Below, piece after piece: positions 33,055-46,700 of a stretch of 64,000 nt of DNA. The position numbers were made by a program, and so were the translations under genes. Source of the stretch: Pseudomonas fluorescens (GTDB taxonomy: Bacteria > Pseudomonadota > Gammaproteobacteria > Pseudomonadales > Pseudomonadaceae); the NCBI RefSeq assembly GCF_001307275.1, contig NZ_CP012831.1:2356001-2420000 (forward strand). The letters run 5' to 3'. The notes below the pieces were generated by a model. That model saw nothing but the letters and a program-made list of their open reading frames with translations. It made no database searches and was not told the origin of the DNA. The stretch's first letter is position 1. Each line of letters begins with the position of its first letter.

Positions 33055-34404
33055 TCAATTCATCCCAGGCAATTGAACCTTGGGCTTCATGTCGTTCTGC
33101 ACAACCGATGCCAACGGTGCGACCACACCCTGGCTTTTCAACAGCTGGCCCATGGTTGCCTTGATCCGGTACTGGGTGAACAGCTGCACATTCTTGATTT
33201 CCGCCAGGCGACGGGAAGCGCTGAACAGCTCGTTTTCGCTGTCGAGCAAGTCGAGCAGGGTCCGCTCGCCGAGGCTGAACTGCTTCTGGTAGGCGGTGCG
33301 CACATTGGCGCTGCGATCCACGTATTGCTGGGCGACCGGCACCTGGGCGTTAGCGTTGTTCAAGGCGTTCCAGGCCAGGCCCAGCTCTTCGTTCAACTGG
33401 CGCAGCGCGTTGTTGCGGATGTCCAGGGCCTGGTTGGACAGGTACGACTTGGATTCCAGGTCGGCCTTGTTGCTGCCACCGGCATACAGGTTGAAACGCA
33501 TGCGCAGCATGGCCTGCCACTCGTTGTTGTGGCCGTTCTGACCGTCCAGGTCGTTGTCGGCCGTGCGACCCAACTCGGCGTCGAAACGTGGGTAGAAGCT
33601 CGACTTGGCGGCTTCGTACTGTTGCTCGGCGGCGGCGATGTCGGCTTCGGCCGAACGCAGCACCGGGCTGTTTTCCAGCATCTGGGCGCGGGCTTCGGTC
33701 AGGTTGGCCGGCAACAGCGCCAGAAAATCGGCGGGACGTTCCAGTTGATCGGGCAGTTGGCCCACGGCGCTGAGGTAGTTGGTCTCGGCGTCGGCCAGGT
33801 TGGTCTGTTCGGTGATCAGGTTGTTGCGGGCCTGGGCCATGCGCGCTTCGGCCTGGTCCAGGTCGGCGCCGCTGCCCACGCCGCGGGAGGTGCGCAGCTT
33901 GATCTGGTCGAAGATACGTTCGTGGCTCTTGAGGTTTTCCTCGGCCAGGCGCACGAACTCACGACGGGTCAGCACATCCAGGTAAACCTGGGCCACCGTC
34001 AGACCGGTGCGTTCGGAAGCGTCCAGCAACGAGTAGGCACGGGCATTGACGGTGGCTTGTTGACGCCCCACTTCGCTGGACGTCGCAAAACCGTCAAAAA
34101 CCATTTGTGACAGGCGCAGGCTCGACTCGCTGCGGTTCAGGGTTTCCCAATGGTTGTTGCCGCCTGACCGAGTGGTGACGCTGTCAGTGCCTTCACGGCC
34201 ATACCCGGCTGCAAGGTCCACTCTAGGCAGGTAGCCGCCCTTGGCCGCCTTGAGTTGGTAATCCGCCGCGAGACGACTGTTCACACCGGCCTGGATTTCA
34301 GGATGGACATCCAGCGCCTGTTGCATGGCCTGCGGCAAGGTTTGTGCTTGTACGAAGCTGGCGGCGAGGGCGAAGGGTAAAGCCATGAACAAGTGCGGAC
34401 GCAT
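33055..34404 (-). CDS. lapE: LapE, TolC-like outer membrane channel of the LapA exporter
   Basis: The product is 449 aa from the ATG at 34404, which has CAGGA upstream and begins MRPHLFMALPFALAASFVQA, a Sec signal peptide. The longer frame to 34518 only adds promoter-region codons. Two OEP repeats (TLPQAMQQALDVHPEIQAGV ... RTSRGVGSGADLDQAEARM; later GERTLLDLLDSENELFSASR) are typical of TolC, and the ending KVQLPGMN is short. It is the first gene of lapEBC. LapE also serves as the channel in which LapA is held through its N-terminal retention module. Confidence 0.95.
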   Translation of the reverse strand: MRPHLFMALPFALAASFVQAQTLPQAMQQALDVHPEIQAGVNSRLAADYQLKAAKGGYLPRVDLAAGYGREGTDSVTTRSGGNNHWETLNRSESSLRLSQMVFDGFATSSEVGRQQATVNARAYSLLDASERTGLTVAQVYLDVLTRREFVRLAEENLKSHERIFDQIKLRTSRGVGSGADLDQAEARMAQARNNLITEQTNLADAETNYLSAVGQLPDQLERPADFLALLPANLTEARAQMLENSPVLRSAEADIAAAEQQYEAAKSSFYPRFDAELGRTADNDLDGQNGHNNEWQAMLRMRFNLYAGGSNKADLESKSYLSNQALDIRNNALRQLNEELGLAWNALNNANAQVPVAQQYVDRSANVRTAYQKQFSLGERTLLDLLDSENELFSASRRLAEIKNVQLFTQYRIKATMGQLLKSQGVVAPLASVVQNDMKPKVQLPGMN

Positions 34405-34762
34405 GGTGGTTTTTTCCTGAAACTCTTGTCTTGAATCACAGCGAAACGTGGCGCTGCATCGGATGATGGCAACCGGAATGACCGTATGTCGGAAAGTTCG
34501 AAACAAGAACTGGATCAAGCACCGAAAGGACAGGTCGCCGCTTAAATATCAATGTGACATTACTGAAGCGATTGTTTAGGATGGCCGACAGAAGGTCAAT
34601 AGTTTGGCACAAACTAAATAATCGAAAAAAGCACAGCCAAAATATTGACAAAAGAAGCGTCAAATAACCTTACTTTGTGAACATGAACGTCCAGACCGCT
34701 GCTGCCCACAGGCTGCCGGGTCCATGGAAGTCTACTGAGCGTGGCACCCGGAGAAGTCTTCA
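34405..34762. promoter_or_regulatory. Divergent lapE-lapA regulatory region
   Basis: A 358-bp AT-rich gap between divergently transcribed genes. GGTCAATAGTTTGGC (around 34590-34605) and the inverted pair TTGAC-N9-GTCAA (34645-34663) resemble FleQ-type GTCAAT elements. FleQ and c-di-GMP control lapA in P. putida and P. fluorescens (established), but the sites here are only proposed. The lapA start has GGAG nine bases upstream. Confidence 0.45.
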
Positions 34763-37700
34763 ATGAGCAGTGTTATTGCCGTCGTCAAAAGCATTGTTGG
34801 TCAGGTTTTCGTCGTATCCCCAGAGGGCATCCGGCGCGTACTCATTGAAGGTGATCGCCTGAACGTAGGCGACCAGTTGGACACCGGCCCTGCCGGCGCC
34901 GTCACATTGGAACTGGCCGATGGCCGCACCCTGGACCTGGGTCGCGACACCCAGTGGAGCGCCAGTGCTCCGGACTCGTCCACCGACCTGGCCCAAGCCA
35001 CTGCCCAGGCCGCGCCGTCGGTAGAAGAGCTGCAACAAGCCATCGCCGCGGGCGTCGACCCGACGACAGCCCTGGAAGCCACCGCTGCCGGCGCCACTGC
35101 CGCGGGTACGGGTGGTGCCGCCGGTGGCGGCCACAGTTTTGTGGTGCTGGATGCCACCGCCGGCAGCGTCGACCCTACCGTCGGTTTCCCAACGGAAGGT
35201 CTCGCTGCGGCTGCCGCCACCGATAACAACATCCTGGGTGGCGATACCACGGATACGACCACCAACGCCGTGCTCAACGCGACGATGACCCTGAGCGCCA
35301 CACCGACCCTGACCGAAGCCGGCGGCGTGCTGGTGTACACCGCGACAGTCACCCAGGCGCCTCAGACCGACCTGACAGTGACCCTGTCCAACGGCTCGGT
35401 GATCGTCATTGCTGCCGGACAAACTACCGGCAGCGTCAACGTACCGCTGGCGCCGAACGACACCGTCTATAACGACGCCACTCAAATCAGCGTGACCGTC
35501 ACTGGCACCACCGGCGGCACCGGCATCGCCGTGACCGTGCCCACCACGCCGGCCGTGACCCAGATCACCGACACCGTCGACACCACCACCATCACCCTGA
35601 GCGCGGGCAATACCGTCAACGAAGGCGGTCAGATCACCTACACCGCGACCCTGACCAATCCGGCCCAGACGCCAGTGACCGTGACCTTGAGCAATGGCTC
35701 GGTCATCACCATCGCTGCGGGCCAGACCACAGGTACCGTCAACGTCGATACACCGGCCAATGACGTCTACAACAACGGCAGCACTGTCAGCGCCACGATT
35801 ACCGGTGCGACGGGTGGCAACTTCGAGAACCTGGTGCCGAGCACCACGCCTGCGGTTACCACCATTACCGATTCGGTCGATACCACTGGCCTGAGCCTCT
35901 CGGCCAGCAACACCGTTACCGAAGGCGGTCAGATCACCTATACCGCGACCCTGACCAACCCAGCCCAGACGCCAGTGACCGTGACCTTGAGCAATGGCTC
36001 GGTCATTACCATCGCTGCTGGCCAGACGACCGGCACCGTTAACGTCGAGACGCCAGCCAATGACGTCTATAACAACGGCAGCACTGTCAGCACCACGATT
36101 ACTGGCGCGACCGGCGGTAACTTCGAGAACCTGGTTCCGAGCACTGCGCCTGCGGTGACCACGATCACCGATTCGGCGGATACCACTGGCCTGACCTTGA
36201 CGGCCAGCAACACCATCACCGAAGGCGGTTCGATTGTTTACACCGCGACGTTGACCAATCCGGCCCAGACGCCAGTGACCGTGACCTTGAGCAACGGCGC
36301 GGTGATCAACATCGCAGCCGGTGCTACCACTGGCACCGTTGCCGTAGAGACCCCGGCCAACGACGTCTACAACAACGGCAGCACTGTCAGCGCCACGATT
36401 ACCGGTGCGACGGGTGGCAACTTCGAGAACCTGGTGCCGAGCACCACGCCTGCGGTTACCACCATTACCGATTCGGTGGACACCACTGGCCTGACCCTGT
36501 CCGCCAGCAACACCATCACTGAAGGCGGTTCGATCACCTACACCGCAACCCTGACCAATGCCGCTCAAACCCCAGTGACAGTGACCTTGAGCAATGGCTC
36601 GGTCATCACCATCGCTGCGGGCCAAACCACCGGCACCGTCAACGTCGAGACACCAGCCAACGACGTCTACAACAACGGCAGCACTGTCAGCACCACGATT
36701 ACTGGCGCGACCGGTGGCAACTTCGAGAGCCTGGTGCCGAGCACCACGCCTGCGGTTACCACCATTACCGATTCGGTCGATACCACTGGCCTGACCCTGA
36801 CGGCCAGCAACACCATCACCGAAGGCGGCCAGATTACCTACACCGCCACCTTGACCAATGCCGCTCAAACCCCAGTGACCGTGACCTTGAGCAATGGCTC
36901 AGTCATCACCATCGCTGCGGGCCAAACCACCGGCACCGTCAACGTCGATACACCGGCCAATGACGTCTACAACAACGGCAGCACTGTCAGCACCACGATT
37001 ACCGGTGCGACGGGTGGCAACTTCGAGAACCTGGTACCGAGCACCGCACCAGCGGTGACTACGATTACCGATTCGGTGAACACCACTGGTCTGACCTTGA
37101 CGGCCAGCAACACCATCACCGAAGGCGGCCAGATTACCTACACCGCCACCTTGACCAATGCCGCTCAAACCCCAGTGACCGTGACCTTGAGCAATGGCTC
37201 GGTCATCACCATCGCTGCGGGCCAAACCACCGGCACCGTCAACGTCGAGACACCAGCCAACGACGTCTACAACAACGGCAGCACTGTCAGCACCACGATT
37301 ACTGGCGCGACCGGTGGCAACTTCGAGAGCCTGGTGCCGAGCACCACGCCTGCGGTTACCACCATTACCGATTCGGTCGATACCACTGGCCTGACCCTGA
37401 CGGCCAGCAACACCATCACCGAGGGCGGCCAGATTACCTACACCGCCACCTTGACCAATGCCGCTCAAACCCCAGTGACCGTGACCTTGAGCAATGGCGC
37501 GGTGATCAATATCGCCGCCGGTGCTACTACCGGCACCGTTGCCGTGGACACCCCGGCCAACGACGTCTACAACAACGGCAGCACTGTCAGCACCACCATC
37601 ACCGGTGCGACAGGTGGCAACTTTGAGAATCTGGTGCCGAGCACTGCGCCTGCGGTCACTACGATCACCGATTCGATAGACGCTACTACCGTCACGTTGA

Positions 37701-40700
37701 CCGCTACGCCGACCGTAAACGAAAACGGCACCATCACCTACACCGCCACCCTGACCGGTGCTGACGGTAAACCGGTCACTGCGCAGAACGGTCCTGTGAC
37801 CGTGACGTTGGAAAGCGGCAAAACGATCACCATCGCCGCTGGCGCAAGCTCGGGCGTATTGGACGTAGCCGTCGGCAATGACGTGTACCAGGGCCCAACG
37901 ACGGTGACTGAATCGATTGCCTCCGCCACGGGCGGCAACCTGGAAGCCATTGCACCGAACACCGCGCCTGTCAGCACCATCGTCAGCGACGTCAACGACA
38001 CCACCACGGTGACCTTGACCGCGACACCAACCGTGAACGAAAACGGCACGATCACCTACACCGCCACCCTGACCGGCGCCGACGGCAAACCCGTCACCGC
38101 GCAAAACGGCCCGGTCACCGTGACGTTGGAAAGCGGCAAGACCATCACCATCGCTGCGGGCGCAAGCTCCGGCGTGCTCGATGTTGCTGTGGGTAACGAT
38201 GTTTACCAAGGTCCAACGACGGTGACTGAATCGATTGCCTCCGCATCGGGCGGCAACCTCGAAGCCATTGCTCCAAATACCGCTCCAGTCAGCACCGTGG
38301 TCAGCGATGTCAACGACACCACCACGGTGACGTTGACTGCTACGCCGACCGTGAATGAAAACGGCACCATCACTTACACCGCCACCCTGACCGGCGCCGA
38401 TGGCAAACCGGTCACTGCGCAGAACGGTCCTGTGACCGTGACGCTCGACAGCGGCAAAACCATCACCATCGCTGCCGGCGCAAGCTCGGGCGTCTTGGAC
38501 GTAGCCGTCGGCAACGACGTCTACCAAGGTCCGACCACCGTCACCGAGTCGATCAAAGATGCATCCGGTGGCAACCTTGAGGCCATCGCTCCGAACACCG
38601 CTCCAGTCAGCACCATCGTCAGCGACGTCAATGACACCACCACGGTAACGTTGACCGCTACGCCGACCGTGAACGAAAACGGCACCATCACTTACACCGC
38701 CACCCTGACCGGCGCCGATGGCAAACCGGTCACTGCGCAGAACGGTCCTGTGACCGTGACGCTCGACAGCGGCAAAACCATCACCATCCCTGCCGGCGCA
38801 AGCTCGGGCGTCTTGGACGTAGCCGTCGGCAACGACGTCTACCAAGGTCCGACCACCGTCACCGAGTCGATCAAAGATGCATCCGGTGGCAACCTTGAGG
38901 CCATCGCTCCGAACACCGCTCCAGTCAGCACCATCGTCAGCGACGTCAATGACACCACCATGGTAACGTTGACCGCTACGCCGACCGTGAACGAAAACGG
39001 CACCATCACTTACACCGCCACCCTGACCGGTGCCGACGGCAAACCCGTCACCGCACAAAACGGTCCGGTCACCGTGACTTTGGAAAGCGGCAAAACGATC
39101 ACCATCGCCGCCGGCGCAAGCTCGGGCGTGCTTGATGTCGCTGTAGGCAACGATGTTTACCAAGGTCCGACGACGGTAACTGAATCGATTGCTTCCGCAT
39201 CCGGCGGCAACCTGGAAGCCATTGCACCAAACACGACTCCAGTCAGCACCATCGTCAGCGATGTCAACGACACCACCACCGTGACGTTGACCGCCACACC
39301 AACCGTGAACGAAAACGGCACCATCACTTACACCGCCACATTGACCGGCGCCGACGGCAAACCCGTCACCGCGCAAAACGGTCCGGTGACCGTGACGCTG
39401 GACAGCGGCAAAACCATCACCATCGCGGCCGGCGCAAGCTCGGGCGTATTGGACGTTGCCGTCGGCAACGACGTCTACCAAGGTCCGACGACAGTTACTG
39501 AATCGATTGCCTCGGCATCGGGCGGCAACCTCGAAGCAATCGCACCGAACACCGCGCCTGTCAGCACCATCGTCAGCGACGTCAACGACACCACCACGGT
39601 GACCTTGACCGCCACACCAACCGTGAACGAAAACGGCACCATCACTTACACCGCCACATTGACCGGCGCCGACGGCAAACCCGTCACCGCGCAAAACGGT
39701 CCGGTGACCGTGACGCTGGACAGCGGCAAAACCATCACCATCGCGGCAGGCGCAAGCTCGGGCGTCTTGGACGTGGCCGTCGGCAACGACGTCTACCAAG
39801 GTCCAACGACGGTTACTGAGTCGATTGCTTCGGCATCGGGTGGCAACCTGGAAGCCATTGCACCGAACACGGCTCCAGTCAGCACCATCGTCAGCGATGT
39901 CAACGACACCACCACGGTGACCTTGACTGCCACACCAACCGTGAACGAAAACGGCACCATCACTTACACCGCCACATTGACCGGTGCTGACGGTAAACCG
40001 GTCACCGCGCAGAACGGTCCTGTGACCGTCACGCTCGACAGCGGCAAGACCATTACCATCGCTGCCGGCGCAAGCTCGGGCGTCTTGGACGTAGCCGTCG
40101 GCAACGACGTCTACCAAGGCCCGACTACCGTCACCGAAAGCATCAGTACCGCCACAGGCGGTAATCTGGAAGCCATCGCACCGAACACCGCTCCAGTCAG
40201 CACTGTGGTCAGCGATGTTAATGACACCACCACGGTAACGTTGACCGCCACACCGACCGTGAACGAAAACGGCACCATCACTTACACCGCCACACTGACC
40301 GGCGCTGACGGCAAACCCGTCACCGCGCAAAACGGTCCTGTGACCGTCACGCTCGACAGCGGCAAGACCATTACCATCGCCGCTGGTGCCAGCTCGGGAG
40401 TGTTGGACGTAGCGGTTGGCAATGACGTTTACCAAGGCCCGACTACCGTCACCGAAAGCATCAGTACCGCCACGGGCGGCAACTTGGAAGCCATCGCACC
40501 GAACACCGCGCCTGTCAGCACCATCGTCAGCGACGTCAACGACACCACTACCGTGACCTTGACTGCTACGCCGACCGTGAATGAAAACGGCACCATCACT
40601 TACACCGCCACCCTGACCGGTGCCGATGGCAAGCCCGTCACCGCGCAGAACGGTCCAGTCACCGTCACCCTCGACAGCGGCAAAACGATCACCATCGCAG

Positions 40701-43700
40701 CCGGCGCAAGCTCCGGCGTGCTCGATGTCGCTGTGGGTAACGATGTTTACCAAGGTCCAACGACGGTGACTGAGTCGATTGCTTCCGCCTCCGGTGGCAA
40801 CCTGGAAGCCATCGCACCGAACACCGCTCCGGTCAGCACCATCGTTAGCGATGTCAACGACACCACCACGGTGACCTTGACCGCCACACCAACCGTGAAC
40901 GAAAACGGCACGATCACCTACACCGCCACCTTGACCGGCGCCGACGGCAAACCTGTCACCGCGCAAAACGGTCCGGTGACCGTTACTCTCGACAGCGGCA
41001 AGACCATCACCATCGCTGCTGGCGCAAGCTCAGGCGTGCTCGATGTCGCTGTGGACAACGACGTGTACCAGGGCCCAACCACCGTGACCGAGTCGATTGC
41101 CTCCGCATCCGGCGGCAACCTCGAAGCTATTGCACCGAACACCGCGCCAGTCAGCACTGTGGTCAGCGACGTCAACGACACCACCACCGTGACCTTGACC
41201 GCCACACCAACCGTGAATGAAAACGGCACCATCACTTACACCGCGACCCTGACCGGTGCTGACGGTAAACCCGTCACCGCGCAAAACGGCCCGGTCACCG
41301 TCACCCTCGACAGTGGCAAAACGATCACCATCGCTGCAGGCGCAAGCTCCGGCGTGCTCGATGTCGCTGTGGGTAACGATGTTTACCAAGGTCCAACGAC
41401 GGTGACTGAGTCGATTGCTTCGGCATCGGGTGGCAACCTGGAAGCCATTGCACCGAACACCGCGCCTGTCAGCACCGTGGTCAGCGACGTCAACGACACC
41501 ACTACCGTGACGTTGACCGCCACACCGACTGTGAATGAAAACGGCACCATCACTTACACCGCCACCCTGACCGGTGCTGACGGTAAACCTGTCACCGCGC
41601 AAAACGGCCCGGTCACCGTCACCCTCGACAGTGGCAAAACGATCACCATCGCTGCAGGCGCAAGCTCCGGCGTGCTCGATGTCGCTGTGGGTAACGATGT
41701 TTACCAAGGTCCAACGACGGTAACTGAATCGATTGCTTCCGCATCCGGCGGCAACCTGGAAGCCATTGCACCAAACACGACTCCAGTCAGCACCATCGTC
41801 AGCGATGTCAACGACACCACCACCGTGACCTTGACCGCCACACCAACCGTGAATGAAAACGGCACCATCACTTACACCGCCACCCTGACCGGTGCCGACG
41901 GCAAACCCGTCACCGCACAAAACGGTCCGGTCACCGTGACGTTGGAAAGCGGTAAAACGATCACCATCGCCGCAGGTGCCAGCTCGGGCGTATTGGACGT
42001 AGCCGTCGGCAACGACGTCTATCAAGGCCCGACCACCGTCACCGAGTCGATCAAAGATGCATCCGGTGGCAACCTCGAAGCCATCGCGCCGAACACCGCT
42101 CCAGTCAACACCGTGGTCAGCGATGTCAACGACACCACCACCGTGACGTTGACCGCTACGCCGACCGTGAACGAAAACGGCACCATCACTTACACCGCCA
42201 CCCTGACCGGTGCTGACGGTAAACCTGTCACCGCGCAAAACGGCCCGGTCACCGTCACCCTCGACAGTGGCAAAACCATCACCATCGCCGCAGGCGCGAG
42301 CTCGGGCGTGCTCGATGTCGCTGTGGGCAACGATGTTTACCAAGGTCCAACGACGGTGACTGAGTCGATTGCTTCCGCCTCCGGTGGCAACCTCGAAGCC
42401 ATCGCGCCAAACACCGCGCCTGTCAGCACCGTGGTGAGTGATGTCAACGACACCACCACCGTGACGTTGACCGCCACACCAACCGTGAACGAAAACGGCA
42501 CCATCACCTACACCGCGACCCTGACCGGTGCTGACGGTAAACCTGTCACCGCGCAAAACGGCCCGGTCACCGTCACCCTCGACAGTGGCAAAACCATCAC
42601 CATCGCCGCAGGCGCGAGCTCCGGCGTGCTCGATGTCGCTGTGGGTAACGATGTTTACCAAGGTCCAACGACGGTAACTGAATCGATTGCTTCCGCATCC
42701 GGCGGCAACCTGGAAGCCATTGCACCAAACACGACTCCAGTCAGCACCATCGTCAGCGATGTCAACGACACCACCACCGTGACCTTGACCGCCACACCAA
42801 CCGTGAACGAAAACGGCACGATCACCTACACCGCGACCCTGACCGGTGCCGACGGCAAACCCATCACCGCGCAGAACGGTCCGGTCACCGTCACCCTCGA
42901 CAGCGGCAAAACCATCACCATCGCCGCCGGCGCAAGCTCAGGCGTGCTCGATGTCGCTGTGGGCAACGACGTGTACCAGGGCCCAACCACCGTGACCGAG
43001 TCGATTGCTTCCGCATCCGGCGGCAACCTCGAAGCCATCGCTCCGAACACCTCGCCTGTCAGCACCGTGGTGAGTGATGTCAACGACACCACTACCGTGA
43101 CGTTGACCGCCACACCAACCGTGAACGAAAACGGCACGATCACCTACACCGCGACCCTGACCGGTGCCGACGGCAAACCCGTCACCGCGCAGAACGGTCC
43201 GGTCACCGTGACCTTGGAAAGCGGCAAGACCATCACCATCGCTGCCGGCGCAAGCTCGGGTGTGTTGGACGTAGCGGTAGGCAACGATGTTTATCAAGGC
43301 CCGACTACCGTCACCGAAAGCATCAGTACCGCCACGGGCGGTAACCTGGAAGCCATCGCGCCAAATACCGCGCCAGTCAGCACCGTGGTCAGCGACGTCA
43401 ATGACACCACTACGGTAACGTTGACCGCTACGCCGACCGTGAACGAAAACGGCACGATTACCTACACCGCCACGCTGACCGGTGCCGATGGCAAGCCCGT
43501 CACCGCGCAGAACGGTCCGGTCACTGTGACCTTGGAAAGCGGCAAAACCATCACCATCGCTGCCGGCGCAAGCTCGGGCGTGCTGGATGTAGCCGTTGGC
43601 AACGACGTCTACCAGGGCCCAACCACCGTCACCGAAAGCATCAGTACCGCCACGGGCGGTAACCTGGAAGCCATCGCGCCAAATACCGCGCCAGTCAGCA

Positions 43701-46700
43701 CCGTCGTCAGTGATGTCAACGACACCACTACCGTGACCTTGACCGCTACACCTACCGTGAACGAAAACGGCACCATCACCTACACCGCCACGCTGACCGG
43801 TGCTGACGGCAAGCCCGTCACTGCGCAAAACGGTCCGGTCACTGTGACGTTGGAAAGCGGCAAAACCATCACCATCGCTGCCGGCGCAAGCTCGGGCGTG
43901 TTGGATGTAGCCGTCGGCAACGACGTCTACCAAGGCCCGACTACCGTCACCGAAAGCATCAGTACCGCCACAGGCGGTAACCTGGAAGCCATTGCACCGA
44001 ACACCGCTCCAGTCAGCACCATCGTCAGTGATGTCAACGACACCACTACCGTGACCTTGACCGCTACACCGACCGTGAACGAAAACGGCACCATCACTTA
44101 CACCGCCACCCTGACCGGTGCTGACGGTAAACCTGTCACCGCGCAAAATGGTCCGGTCACCGTCACCCTCGACAGCGGCAAAACGATCACCATCGCTGCA
44201 GGCGCAAGCTCGGGCGTCTTGGACGTAGCCGTCGGTAACGACGTCTACCAAGGTCCAACCACAGTGACCGAGTCGATTGCTTCGGCATCGGGTGGCAACC
44301 TGGAAGCCATTGCACCGAACACCGCGCCTGTCAGCACCGTGGTCAGCGACGTCAACGACACCACTACCGTGACGTTGACCGCTACACCGACCGTGAACGA
44401 AAACGGCACCATCACTTACACCGCCACCCTGACCGGTGCTGACGGTAAACCTGTCACCGCGCAAAATGGTCCGGTCACCGTCACCCTCGACAGCGGCAAA
44501 ACGATCACCATCGCTGCAGGCGCAAGCTCGGGCGTCTTGGACGTAGCCGTCGGTAACGACGTCTACCAAGGTCCAACCACAGTGACCGAGTCGATTGCTT
44601 CGGCATCGGGTGGCAACCTGGAAGCCATTGCACCGAACACCGCGCCTGTCAGCACCGTGGTCAGCGACGTCAACGACACCACTACCGTGACGTTGACCGC
44701 TACGCCGACCGTGAATGAAAACGGCACCATCACTTACACCGCCACCCTGACCGGTGCCGATGGCAAGCCCGTCACCGCGCAGAACGGTCCAGTCACCGTC
44801 ACCCTCGACAGCGGCAAAACGATCACCATCGCAGCCGGCGCAAGCTCCGGCGTGCTCGATGTCGCTGTGGGTAACGATGTTTACCAAGGTCCAACGACGG
44901 TGACTGAGTCGATTGCTTCCGCCTCCGGTGGCAACCTCGAAGCCATCGCGCCAAACACCGCGCCTGTCAGCACCGTGGTGAGTGATGTCAACGACACCAC
45001 TACCGTGACGTTGACCGCCACACCAACCGTGAACGAAAACGGCACGATCACCTACACCGCGACCCTGACCGGTGCCGACGGCAAACCCGTCACCGCGCAG
45101 AACGGTCCGGTCACCGTGACTTTGGAAAGCGGCAAAACGATCACCATCGCCGCCGGCGCAAGCTCGGGTGTATTGGACGTAGCCGTCGGCAACGACGTCT
45201 ATCAAGGCCCGACCACCGTCACCGAGTCGATCAAAGGTGCATCCGGTGGCAATCTGGAAGCCATCACGCCAAACACCGCGCCAGTCAGCACCATCGTTAG
45301 CGATGTCAACGACACCACCACCGTGACCTTGACCGCCACACCAACCGTGAACGAAAACGGCACCATCACCTACACCGCCACGTTGACCGGCGCCGACGGC
45401 AAACCCGTCACCGCACAGAACGGTCCTGTGACGGTTACCTTGGACAGCGGTAAAACCATCACCATCGCCGCCGGCGCAAGCTCGGGCGTATTGGATGTGG
45501 CTGCTGGCAACGATGTCTACACCGGTGCTCCGTCCATCACCGAAACGATCAAATCGGCTTCCGGCGGCAACCTCGAAGCCATCGCTGTCGACAAGACCGG
45601 CGCGTCGACGGCGGTGGGCGATACCGTCGACAACACCACCGTCAGCATCAGCGGCAGCACGTCCGTCACCGAAGGCCAGACCGCAACGTACACCGTCAGC
45701 CTGACCAACCCGGCGCAGACGGAAGTGACCGTCAAGATCGTCTACAGCGGCACCGCCGCCGACGGCACGGACTTCACCGGTGTCTACACCGTGAAGATCC
45801 CGGCCAACGCCACCAGCGCGACCTTCAACGTGGCGACGCTGGACGACAAGATCACCGAAGGCACCGAAAACTTCGTGGTCAAGATCGACTCGGCCACCGG
45901 GGGCAATTTCGAACACCTGGGCGTCAGCGGCACCAACGGCAGCGTCAGCACCTCGATCATCGACAACGATGCGCCGCCGGTACTCGACCTGGACGCCAAC
46001 AACTCCAGCGGCAAGACGGGTGCCGATTACCAGGTGACCTTCACCGAAGGCACCACTGGCCCGGGCGTGTCCATCGCCGACACCGACCTGAAGATCACCG
46101 ACCCGGACAGCACCATGCTGACCGGCGCCACCATCGTGCTGACCAACCGTCAGCCTGGCGATGCGCTGAACCTGGGCAACAGCGTCAACGGCATCAGCAT
46201 CAACGCCAACAGCACCGACGGCAAGGTCGTGCTGACGCTGTCGGGCAATGCGACGCTGGCCGACTACATGCAGCAGATCAAGAACATCAGCTTCATCAAC
46301 AACAGCGAAGATCCGAGCACCGTACCGCGCATCATCACCGTGACGGTGACCGACGGCAGCAACTACTCGAACACCGCGACCACTACCGTGAACGTGGTCG
46401 GGGTTAACGACGCACCAGTAGCCACCGGTGGCGCGGTGACCGGTACCGAAGACACTTCGCTGGTGCTCGGCTGGTCGACGTTCGGTATCAGTGACGTGGA
46501 CAGCGCCGCCGCCAGCCAGGGTGTGAAAATCACCGGGCTGCCGGGTGACGGCAAGCTGCAGTACCTGGACGGCGCAACCTGGAAGGACGTGGCCAACAAC
46601 CAGACGTTCACCAAGGCCGACATCGACGCCGGCAAGCTGCGCTTTACCCCCGATGCCAACGAATCCGGCGCCAACGGCAACCCGACCGGCGTGGGCGATC

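Noticed and set aside
34620..34680. Sigma70 promoter TTGACA at 34645 for lapA
   Set aside because: No acceptable -10 lies at 16-18 bp; the nearest candidate (TACTTT) is 20 bp away, so I do not call it.
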